Shown here: piece by piece, positions 1 through 6,102 of the stretch
Layout of the letters: every line of letters starts with the position of its first letter
Position numbering within the stretch: the first letter of the stretch is position 1
NCBI GenBank assembly: GCA_003159055.1
Contig: PMLH01000451.1
Span: 1-16,331, forward strand
From: Myxococcales bacterium
GTDB taxonomy: Bacteria > Myxococcota > Polyangia > Fen-1088
Reading direction: 5' to 3'
DNA: 16,331 bases
Notes under the pieces: generated by a model
Database searches by the model: none
What the model saw: only the letters and a program-made list of their open reading frames with translations
What the model was told of the DNA's origin: nothing
Made by a program: the position numbers and the translations under genes

Positions 1-261
1 AAGGACAGCGTGCTCGGCCGCAACGTTTGGGTTGATGAGGGTGCCGAGGTGCGCGATTCGGTTCTGTTCGACAACGTCCACGTCGGCCGAGGGGCGCGGG
101 TTCAACGAGCCATCATCGACAAGAACGTGCGAGTTGCGCCCGGCGATCACATCGGCCACGACCTGGCTCGCGATGCGGTTCGCCACCATGTCAGCCAAGG
201 CGGGATCACCGTCGTCGGAAAGGCGCGCGACACCTGGCTTACACGCGCGCGAAATTTCTGA
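1..261 (+). CDS. glgC: Glucose-1-phosphate adenylyltransferase, C-terminal fragment (5' end outside window)
   Basis: GlgC makes ADP-glucose from glucose-1-phosphate and ATP, the committed step of bacterial glycogen synthesis in the cytoplasm. Only the last 86 residues are here, in frame from base 1 to the TGA at 259-261. What is visible is the C-terminal left-handed beta-helix: hexapeptide-like steps in LGRNVWVDEGAEVRDSVLFD, then IIDKNVRVAPGDHIG, then the typical tail with GGITVVGK near the end. The catalytic N-terminal domain lies upstream of the window, so active-site residues cannot be checked. The GTG at position 10 is an internal valine codon, not a start. The next gene on the same strand is a GH57 alpha-glucan enzyme 130 nt downstream, which supports a glycogen role. 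A related hexapeptide-repeat nucleotidyltransferase is possible but less likely. Confidence 0.85.
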   Translation, partial: KDSVLGRNVWVDEGAEVRDSVLFDNVHVGRGARVQRAIIDKNVRVAPGDHIGHDLARDAVRHHVSQGGITVVGKARDTWLTRARNF

Positions 262-268
262 GAGAAGA

Positions 269-349
269 ACCGGAGCCGGTGGCCGGGACCGGTTCCGGAT
301 GCCGGATCCGGTTCCGTGGCTGGATCCGGTTTCGGTTCCGGCCGCCGGC
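269..349. repeat. Degenerate GC-rich tandem repeat, ~18-bp period
   Basis: The gap between glgC and the GH57 gene carries about three imperfect copies of a unit built around GGATCCGGTTCCG. They begin near 285 (GGGACCGGTTCCGGATGCC), at 304 (GGATCCGGTTCCGTGGCT) and at 322 (GGATCCGGTTTCGGTTCC), with decayed flanking copies. The cores are rich in self-complementary pieces, for example the perfect palindrome CCGGATCCGG at 302-311, so RNA from here could fold. It sits 40 to 120 nt upstream of the GH57 start. It could be an intergenic repeat family, a leader structure or simple-sequence decay; the sequence alone does not decide. Confidence 0.7.
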
Positions 350-391
350 ACGTGACGTCCGTGCAAAAAAGGCTGCCGCACGGTACAGTCG

Positions 392-2611
392 ATGGCCTCT
401 ATGAAGAAAACCCAGCCTATTGCTCTGGTCGTCCACGGGCACTTCTATCAGCCGCCTCGCGAAAATCCGTGGACCGACGAGGTCCCGCGCGAGCCCAGCG
501 CCGCGCCATTCCCCAACTGGAATGCGCGCATTCACGCCGAGTGCTACCGGGCCAATGCCTACGCCCGAATCTACGGATCCAAGGACCACATCGGCTCGAT
601 CGTAAACAACTACGCCAGCATTTCCTTCGATCTCGGCCCTACCCTCGCCCGCTGGATTGACCGCTACGACAGCCACGTCATGCGCCGAATGCGGGAAGGC
701 GATGCCGCCCAGCAAGAGCGCCTGTCCGCCGGCGGCGCCATGGCCCAGGTTTGGGGCCACCCCATCACTCCGCTGCTTTCCGAGCATGATCTGCGCACGC
801 AGATTCGCTGGGGTCTCTGCGATTTCCGACGGCGCTTCGGCCACGAGGCGAAAGGCATGTGGCTGCCCGAGACGGCAGCCAATCCAGCCTCCCTCGCCGC
901 GCTGATGGATGCCGACGTCGAGTACACCATCCTGGCCCCCGAACAAATCGAAGCGGTCCGGCCGCCCGACGGCGAATGGGAAGAGGTCACCCCTGACAGC
1001 ATCGACACCGGGCGCGCGTATCGTTTTCTTCACCCCGACGGTTCGGGCCGGTCCATCGCCATTGGCATCTTCGACGGTCCGCTGTCGCGCGATCTCGCCT
1101 TCGGAACCGCGACCCGCGACGCGACCAGCTTCCTGCAAGCGATGCGGCGTTCGGCCGAGCGATCGAAGGTCGACGGCAAGCCCCTGGTGCTGGCGGCGTC
1201 CGACGGCGAGCTGTACGGCCACCACAAAAAATTCGCCGACCTGACCCTCGCCTATGCGGTCAGTGTCTCTGCGCCGGCGGATGCCATCGAAGTGACGAAC
1301 CTCGGCGCGTACCTGGCCGGAAATCCGCCCACGTGGGAACTGCGGCTGCGGCCCGGTCCCGACGGCGAAGGCACGGCATGGAGCTGTTCGCATGGCATCG
1401 GGCGGTGGTTGCGCGACTGCGGCTGCCGAATGGACAACGTGAAGGGCTCGAGCCAAGCCTGGCGCGGTCCTTTGCGCAAGGCTCTCGATTTGCTCCGTGA
1501 TCGCAGCACGCCGTTCTTCGAAGACGTGGCCGCGGACCTGTTCGCCGAGCCGTGGCAGGCGCGGGACGCCTACGGCAGGGTCGCCGACGACGAGCCCGAG
1601 ACGCGCAAGCAACTCCTTCGTTCCATCGGCCGGCCAAAACTGCAGAGCGATCGCGGCAAGCTCTCGATACGCGCACTCTTGCTGATGGAAATGCAGCGCT
1701 CACTTCTGCTCATGTACGCGAGCTGCGCCTGGTTCTTCGACGACATTGCCGGCCCGGAGGCCGCCATCGCTCTGCGCCGAGCTGCCCATGCCATGGATCT
1801 GTGGACCGAGCTTGGAGGTCGGCCGCCGACCAAGATTTTCCTCGATGTGCTGGCCGATGCTCGGAGCAACAACCGCAAGCTCGGCACGGGCGCCGATGCC
1901 TTTGTCCGTGCGTGCAAAGACCGGATCACGCCCGAACGCGCGGTTGCACGTTCCGCTTTCTCGTGTCTGGCCTCGATGGCATCAGGGCAAAATCGAGTGC
2001 CGGGCTTCGCAGTGACCACCAACTGTCCCGCGACGCAAGCCGCGCCGAGGTCACTGCGAGGCAAGGCGACCGTCACCGATCAAAGGAACGGCCAAAGCAC
2101 GACGTTGGGCTTCTCGGCCTCGCACGACGGGAAGGCCGACTTTCGATGCCAGATCGGACGAGATCGACTCGGCCTCGACGACCTGGACGACGAAGCGGTC
2201 CAAGCCTTGCGGCTCGGCGCGCTGGTTCGGATGGCCGCCGACTGCGACGAAGCTTCGGGCTGCAAAGCGCTCCTCGCCGTCGCCGACAGGCTCACCACCT
2301 GCACGACCAGCGAACAGGCCGCCCTGGCAGGCCTACTCGCGCGCGCCCTTGCCACCTTCCTGGAAGCCAGGTTCGGCGGTAAGAAGACCGTCCCACAGGC
2401 CGACTGGCAACTCGCCCTCGAGCTGGCCAGCCGCGCGGGCCCCACACAAGCCACCGATGACTGGCGCCGCGTACAGGAGATCGTCTGGGAGCATTTGGCA
2501 CTGCTCCGCAAGCAAGACAAGGCCGCACCGAAAGCCCTGCACACCCTCGCCGAACGCCTGGAGTTGATCAAGCCAGAGGCGAAGGAAGCCGCGGGGACGA
2601 AGACCGAGTAG
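392..2611 (+). CDS. Glycoside hydrolase family 57 enzyme with DUF3536-like region
   Basis: A 739-residue cytoplasmic enzyme predicted to act on alpha-glucans; GH57 includes alpha-amylases, 4-alpha-glucanotransferases, branching enzymes and amylopullulanases. The family motifs are visible: HGHFYQPPR at 15-23 (region 1), GHPITPLL at 122-129, GMWLPE with candidate nucleophile E160, and SDGELYGHH with candidate acid/base D271. A conserved SCSHGIGRW block at 331-339 opens the middle region, which matches the DUF3536 type (about 320-570). The last ~170 residues look helical and lack motifs I recognise. There is no signal peptide or membrane segment. ATG 392 is used; a second ATG at 401 is equally plausible, and neither has a clear Shine-Dalgarno. 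It follows glgC, so a role in glycogen synthesis, remodelling or breakdown is inferred; exact substrate and linkage are not determinable. Confidence 0.88.
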   Translation: MASMKKTQPIALVVHGHFYQPPRENPWTDEVPREPSAAPFPNWNARIHAECYRANAYARIYGSKDHIGSIVNNYASISFDLGPTLARWIDRYDSHVMRRMREGDAAQQERLSAGGAMAQVWGHPITPLLSEHDLRTQIRWGLCDFRRRFGHEAKGMWLPETAANPASLAALMDADVEYTILAPEQIEAVRPPDGEWEEVTPDSIDTGRAYRFLHPDGSGRSIAIGIFDGPLSRDLAFGTATRDATSFLQAMRRSAERSKVDGKPLVLAASDGELYGHHKKFADLTLAYAVSVSAPADAIEVTNLGAYLAGNPPTWELRLRPGPDGEGTAWSCSHGIGRWLRDCGCRMDNVKGSSQAWRGPLRKALDLLRDRSTPFFEDVAADLFAEPWQARDAYGRVADDEPETRKQLLRSIGRPKLQSDRGKLSIRALLLMEMQRSLLLMYASCAWFFDDIAGPEAAIALRRAAHAMDLWTELGGRPPTKIFLDVLADARSNNRKLGTGADAFVRACKDRITPERAVARSAFSCLASMASGQNRVPGFAVTTNCPATQAAPRSLRGKATVTDQRNGQSTTLGFSASHDGKADFRCQIGRDRLGLDDLDDEAVQALRLGALVRMAADCDEASGCKALLAVADRLTTCTTSEQAALAGLLARALATFLEARFGGKKTVPQADWQLALELASRAGPTQATDDWRRVQEIVWEHLALLRKQDKAAPKALHTLAERLELIKPEAKEAAGTKTE

Positions 2612-2669
2612 GCCGGAGCTCACCGCTGGCTGCGCTCGTTCTCAGTTCGCTGGAGCGAGACCTCACGCC

Positions 2670-3104
2670 CTAGCGCCGACCGACCGCCTTTTCACAGTCG
2701 GCCATGGCAGCGACAGGTGCGCCCGCGACCAAGCGGCCGCTGGAGTATTCCCCCTCCGCGACCTCGTTGCCGCCGGCATCCCACTGCTTCCACTTGCCGG
2801 CCTTCTGCCCACCCGAGAACTGCCCCTGCACCCAGAGCTTTCCCTCAGGGTGCCAGGCGGAAAACGATCCTTCTGCCTTGCCGTCGCGATAGGCGCAACT
2901 TTGCCGCAGAGTCGTGCTGTCCTTGTGCCATTCGATCCACTGCGAGCGAAGCTTGTCCTTGCTTTCACACCACATGGTCTTGCCAACGACGCTGCGTTCT
3001 TTCACCGGATAAAGACCCTGCGGACAGAAAGGCGAAGTCTCCCGGCCACATCCAAGGAAACCCCAGGCAACAAAGATCGCGATCAAGTAACGCAACGTCG
3101 ACAT
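2670..3104 (-). CDS. Small lipoprotein with MORN-like (YwqK-type) repeats
   Basis: A 144-residue predicted lipoprotein. The N-terminus has a hydrophobic stretch (residues 4-18) ending in FLGC, a near-lipobox with C19 as the acylated residue; phenylalanine at -3 is less usual than leucine. The C-terminal half (about 72-128) has two to three repeats of the form Y/F-x-DGK-x-GxW...GxxxxxGxY, e.g. GQKAGKWKQWDAGGNEVAEG, typical of MORN_2/YwqK-like proteins. These are often labelled 'antitoxin' automatically, without meaning here. Six cysteines remain after C19 is excluded (C27, C46, C70, C137 among them) or fewer, and some may pair in the periplasm. An upstream in-frame ATG at 3185 would bury the signal peptide, whereas ATG 3104 has a strong AGGAGA six nt upstream, so 3104 is chosen. 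It converges on the GH57 gene and diverges from the GT2 gene. Function unknown. Confidence 0.75.
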   Translation of the reverse strand: MSTLRYLIAIFVAWGFLGCGRETSPFCPQGLYPVKERSVVGKTMWCESKDKLRSQWIEWHKDSTTLRQSCAYRDGKAEGSFSAWHPEGKLWVQGQFSGGQKAGKWKQWDAGGNEVAEGEYSSGRLVAGAPVAAMADCEKAVGRR

Positions 3105-3110
3105 GCCGTC

Positions 3111-3116
3111 TCTCCT
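3111..3116 (-). promoter_or_regulatory. Ribosome binding site deciding the lipoprotein start
   Basis: On the minus strand the sequence reads AGGAGA, then six nt, then ATG at 3104. This is a near-consensus Shine-Dalgarno and fixes the start at 3104 rather than the upstream in-frame ATG at 3185, which would add 27 residues before the signal peptide. Confidence 0.75.
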
Positions 3117-3122
3117 AGGAAA

Positions 3123-3139
3123 GAACCCTGGGAGGGTTC
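3123..3139. promoter_or_regulatory. Perfect 7-bp inverted repeat next to lipoprotein RBS
   Basis: GAACCCT at 3123-3129 and AGGGTTC at 3133-3139 are perfect inverted copies separated by three bases. On the minus strand the hairpin lies six nt before the AGGAGA ribosome binding site and is followed by TTTCCT. It could be a leader hairpin, a weak attenuator or a dyad operator. No regulator is encoded nearby. Confidence 0.5.
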
Positions 3140-3146
3140 CTGCGAG

Positions 3147-3194
3147 CTCACGCGATGAGTCCCGCCAGGCAAAGCCCGCCGACACTCACGCGAT
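3147..3194. repeat. Two direct copies of CTCACGCGAT
   Basis: The 10-mer CTCACGCGAT occurs at 3147-3156 and 3185-3194, 38 bp apart start to start, in the divergent intergenic region. The first copy continues to TGAG, giving a short dyad CTCA-n5-TGAG. Both copies could be chance or binding sites for one regulator. Confidence 0.4.
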
Positions 3195-3224
3195 TCCCTT
3201 AGCATCGACAAGATGGCCAGGAAT

Positions 3225-3279
3225 ATCAAGTTCATCAAGTTTCTGCGCGGTTGACGAACGAGCCTCGTGTGCGTGATGC
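3225..3279 (+). promoter_or_regulatory. Candidate promoter with upstream 9-bp tandem repeat (GT2 gene)
   Basis: A tandem repeat, ATCAAGTTC then ATCAAGTTT (3225-3242), lies in a locally AT-rich patch. It is followed at 3251-3256 by TTGACG, five of six bases of a sigma-70 -35 box. Seventeen bases on, TGATGC (3274-3279) is a poor -10. If used, transcription would start about 60 nt before the preferred ATG at 3348. The -10 is weak, so this is only a candidate. Confidence 0.3.
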
Positions 3280-3347
3280 TTGCACTCCCGAGCCTCCTGG
3301 CGCCACGTTTGGTTCCGCCCGCCAAGGAAGACGCAACCACGGATCCG

Positions 3348-4049
3348 ATGACCACACCGCCGTCTCTGCCACGCCTGTCCGTCGTACTCATGGCCTACAA
3401 CGAAGCGGCCAGCGTGGACGCTGTCGCGCGCGAAATCCACGACGAGCTCGTGCGCCTTGGCGCCACGTATGAGCTGTTGGTGGTCGACGATGGCAGCGCG
3501 GATGGAAGCGGCGGAATTGTCGACCAGTTGGGCCGGACGCTGCCGTGCACGCGCGCCCTCCACCACGAAGGAAACCGTGGTCTCGGCGCGGTGTATCGCA
3601 CCGGATTCGCCGAAGCACGCGGCGAGCTTCTCACCTTCTTTCCGGCCGATGGCCAGTTTCCCGCGACCATCATCGGCCAGTATCTCGGCGCCATCGCCGA
3701 CGCCGACCTGATTCTGGGAACCCTACCGCAGCGTCGCGACGCGCTCCTTGGGCGGGTGCTTTCCTTTACCGAGCGAGTCTTGCTACGCGCGTTGTTCGGG
3801 CAGTTTCCGCGCTTTCAAGGGATCGTCATGTTCCGTCGCGCACTGCTCGACCGCATGACGCTTGTATCGCGCGGTCGCGGCTGGACTGTGCTGATGGAGC
3901 TCATCCTTCGCGCCCAACGAGACGGAGCGCGCATCAAGAACCTTCCGATCACGCTTCGCCCGCGCGCAAGCGGCGCGTCGAAAGTCAACAACCTGCGCAA
4001 TATCGCATCGAACCTGCAGCAAGTGTTGGCACTCCGGCTGCACTTGTGA
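3348..4049 (+). CDS. GT2 glycosyltransferase, polyprenyl-phosphate-sugar synthase type
   Basis: A 233-residue family 2 glycosyltransferase, probably moving a sugar from a nucleotide-sugar donor to a polyprenyl phosphate at the cytoplasmic face of the inner membrane. Visible features are the GT-A start LSVVLMAYNEA (10-20), VVDDGSADGS (45-54) with nucleotide-contacting D47/D48, and FPADGQFP (98-105) in the position of the metal-binding DXD-like motif. The C-terminal LPITLRPRASGASKVNN (199-215) resembles the 'R..G.SK' block of dolichol/polyprenyl-phosphate mannose synthases. It lacks the C-terminal membrane helices of GtrB/CsbB-type relatives, so it would be peripheral. The frame is open to a GTG at 3267, but the domain begins right after ATG 3348. 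AAGGAAG at 3324-3330 is too far to be a good RBS, so the start is moderately certain. An outer-membrane protein gene follows on the same strand 87 nt later. Confidence 0.82.
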   Translation: MTTPPSLPRLSVVLMAYNEAASVDAVAREIHDELVRLGATYELLVVDDGSADGSGGIVDQLGRTLPCTRALHHEGNRGLGAVYRTGFAEARGELLTFFPADGQFPATIIGQYLGAIADADLILGTLPQRRDALLGRVLSFTERVLLRALFGQFPRFQGIVMFRRALLDRMTLVSRGRGWTVLMELILRAQRDGARIKNLPITLRPRASGASKVNNLRNIASNLQQVLALRLHL

Positions 4050-4123
4050 ATGGCGGAAGCGGACAGGCCGTCCAACAGAAGTTCCGTCGTCGACAGCTGT
4101 AACGCAAAATCACCCACGACCCC

Positions 4124-4130
4124 AGGAGGA
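4124..4130 (+). promoter_or_regulatory. Strong ribosome binding site of the beta-barrel gene
   Basis: AGGAGGA with a six-nt spacer to ATG 4137 is a near-perfect Shine-Dalgarno. It decides the start at 4137 over the longer in-frame option at 4050, which would put 29 hydrophilic residues ahead of the signal peptide. Confidence 0.85.
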
Positions 4131-4136
4131 CTCCGC

Positions 4137-4856
4137 ATGCGCCCATACCTTCGACTGCTGTTTTCGCTTGTGCTGGCAAGCGGCGCACTGCTCATTGGCG
4201 AATCGGCCGCCCTCGCGCAGCAACCCTACTACGGTCCCGCCTACGGTCCGCCGCCGCTACCGCCCGGCTACTATTCTCCGCCTCCACGCCGGTATGCCCC
4301 GGCTCCTTACTACTACTCACCCCAAGCGCACGAGGGGTTCTTCGTGCGCTTTACCCTGGGCGTGGGCTACCTTTCAGCGTCGGAGAGCTACCACGGGGCA
4401 ACCCTCAGCTACTCGGGATTCGGGGTAACTGCCGGTGGAGCGCTTGGTGGAGCTGTCGCTCCCAATCTGATCCTCTTCGGTGAGATTCTGGGCACGTCGG
4501 TGATCAATGCCGACCAGAATTACGGGGGCTCTCTGGGCTCTTCGGGATACGACGTGGAAATGTACGGCTTTGGGCCGGGCATCGCCTACTACCTTGAGCC
4601 GGCCAACCTGTACTTCTCGGGTACATTGGCCTTCACCAAGATCTCCTTCAGCGACACGTATTCCCAGTACCCGGCTGGGGACACAAACCTTGGCCTGGGC
4701 GTGTCCCTCATGGTCGGCAAAGAATGGTGGATTGGCCGCCGCTTGGGTTTGGGTTTGGCCGGCCAGCTCCACCTTGCCAGTATGTCCGATCCCAGCAACT
4801 CCACGCGCATGACGGCGGCTGCGGTCTCACTCCTGGGCTCGCTGACCTTCAACTAG
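4137..4856 (+). CDS. Outer-membrane beta-barrel protein with Pro/Tyr-rich N-terminus
   Basis: A 239-residue exported protein. Residues 1-27 form a Sec signal peptide (RPYLR, then a hydrophobic core 7-20) with a clear signal peptidase I site ALA|QQ. The mature N-terminus (28-62) is almost only Pro, Tyr and Gly, e.g. QQPYYGPAYGPPPLPPGYY, a likely flexible linker. From residue ~66 the alternating polar/aromatic pattern with many glycines (EGFFVRFTLGVGYLSASESY, then repeated G-x-G-x strands, ending LLGSLTFN) fits a small barrel of about eight strands. It ends in a terminal aliphatic-aromatic strand close to the BAM signal, though the very last residue is Asn, after Phe. Family cannot be named beyond 'outer membrane beta-barrel'. 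It shares a strand with the GT2 gene and converges on the WD40 gene with only 6 nt between stops. Confidence 0.8.
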   Translation: MRPYLRLLFSLVLASGALLIGESAALAQQPYYGPAYGPPPLPPGYYSPPPRRYAPAPYYYSPQAHEGFFVRFTLGVGYLSASESYHGATLSYSGFGVTAGGALGGAVAPNLILFGEILGTSVINADQNYGGSLGSSGYDVEMYGFGPGIAYYLEPANLYFSGTLAFTKISFSDTYSQYPAGDTNLGLGVSLMVGKEWWIGRRLGLGLAGQLHLASMSDPSNSTRMTAAAVSLLGSLTFN

Positions 4857-4862
4857 ACGCGT

Positions 4863-5969
4863 TCAGCAGGAAAACGAGACCACCTCGCGCAAGGGCAGCG
4901 CCGGATCGCTGGCGCTGCCGGCGTATTTTCCGTCGGGCAACTGCCAAAAGCGGATGCTGCGATCGGCGCCAGCCGAAACCAGAAGCTTCCCGTCGGGTGT
5001 GACGGCCAGCGCAGCGATGGTTCCCGTATGATCGCGGATCGTCTGGGTACGGACGGCGTCGGAAGCGCGCCAGAGTTGGACGACCTCGTCAATTCCGCCC
5101 GAGGCAACGATGGACTTGTCGGGCGACATCGCCACAGCGTGGGTTTCCCCGCCGGTCGGCTTGAGGACCTTCTCCGCCGTACAGCTCGGCATCGTCCACA
5201 GAACGACGCCACCGGCGGCCCCGCCCGAAGCCATCCGCGCACCATCGAGGCTCATTGCCAGCGCTCGCGCCGGAGCGTCCAGTGAAACCTCGGCGATGAG
5301 GCCGCCGTCGGGAAGACTCCACAGTCTCAGACTCGAATCTTGCGCCGACGAGACCAGATAGGTCCCGTCAGGGCTGACGGCCAGCGCATTAACGGCCTGC
5401 GTGTGCCCTGCCAGCGTCGCGATGGGGCTGCCGTCGGCCGCGTTCCACAACCTGATCGACGCATCTGCACTGCCGGACGCCAAGATTTGGCCCCCCGGAG
5501 AAAGGACAACGCTGGTCACACCGTCGGTGTGGCCCGGGAGGGTCCTCAGCAACGAACCGTCGCCGAGATTCCACAGTCTGACGGTCGCATCCGCGCCGCC
5601 GGAGGCAAGCAGCGCGCCGTCGGGGGACACTGCAACCGCCGTGACAGCGCCACTGTGCCCGGTTAGGCTGCCAGCCAAGGTTCCGTCAGGCAGTCGCCAC
5701 AGTTTGACCAGTGAATCCTCGGCGCCCGACGCCAGCAATCCCCCGCCCGGCGCGACTGCAAGGCAAAGCACCCCTCCCGCGTGCGCATCGCCGATCCTGC
5801 GGTTGCAGACGGTGCGGCCGCCGGTGCCATTGCACGCCGCAAGACCAGCGGTGAGCATTCCCCCTGCGCATCCCACGAAGGAGGCGGCAAGGAACTCTCT
5901 TCGGCTTGGCCCCGGCGAGGGCGGTACGGAATCTGGAAACGCGTGTGATGTCTTGTGTTTGCTGAACAT
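4863..5969 (-). CDS. Tat-exported lipoprotein, single seven-bladed WD40 propeller
   Basis: A 368-residue protein. The N-terminus carries SRREFL (22-27), a twin-arginine signal motif, then a mild hydrophobic segment and a canonical lipobox LAAC with C46 as the lipidated residue. It is therefore predicted to fold in the cytoplasm, leave by the Tat system and be anchored in the envelope. The rest is seven WD40 repeats of ~42 residues (about 60-352), with repeated AVSPDG..LASG..D..(V/I)RLW blocks: KLW, RLW, RLW, RLW, VLW, QLW, RFW. Blades 5 and 6 are the most diverged (SLDAPARALAMSLDG; KPTGGETHAVAMSPD) and lack the usual GH dipeptide. Seven blades make one closed ring, so the protein is probably a binding scaffold with no enzymatic motif. 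The open frame extends to an ATG at 6224 but the first 85 codons look non-coding; ATG 5969 has AGGGG (5977-5981) seven nt upstream. Confidence 0.85.
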   Translation of the reverse strand: MFSKHKTSHAFPDSVPPSPGPSRREFLAASFVGCAGGMLTAGLAACNGTGGRTVCNRRIGDAHAGGVLCLAVAPGGGLLASGAEDSLVKLWRLPDGTLAGSLTGHSGAVTAVAVSPDGALLASGGADATVRLWNLGDGSLLRTLPGHTDGVTSVVLSPGGQILASGSADASIRLWNAADGSPIATLAGHTQAVNALAVSPDGTYLVSSAQDSSLRLWSLPDGGLIAEVSLDAPARALAMSLDGARMASGGAAGGVVLWTMPSCTAEKVLKPTGGETHAVAMSPDKSIVASGGIDEVVQLWRASDAVRTQTIRDHTGTIAALAVTPDGKLLVSAGADRSIRFWQLPDGKYAGSASDPALPLREVVSFSC

Positions 5970-6081
5970 CGCCTGACCCCTATTATCAGCGACCGGAGGC
6001 TGCCCGTCGAGAAGCGCGAGAAGTTGGGCGTTCCCCCTCGACGGCCCACCACGCACACGGCAGAGGCAAACGGGCGCCAAA

Positions 6082-6087
6082 TATAGT
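6082..6087 (+). promoter_or_regulatory. -10-like TATAGT upstream of the radical SAM gene
   Basis: TATAGT lies 15 nt before ATG 6103 in the 133-nt divergent gap between the WD40 and radical SAM genes. It matches five of six bases of a sigma-70 -10 box, but no convincing -35 is visible at the right distance. If used, the leader would be very short and there is no Shine-Dalgarno, so the mRNA would be nearly leaderless. Confidence 0.3.
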
Positions 6088-6102
6088 AGACATCCGTCCC
6101 GC

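Noticed and set aside
239..1612. 457-codon open frame on the minus strand opposite the GH57 gene
   Set aside because: The frame is kept open by GC-rich third positions of the GH57 gene. The product is Arg/Gly/Val-rich without motifs, and its end translates the intergenic repeat.
2670..3104. Labelling the MORN-like lipoprotein as a toxin-antitoxin antitoxin
   Set aside because: Only YwqK-type repeats support this automatic label. No toxin gene is adjacent and the protein has a lipoprotein signal.
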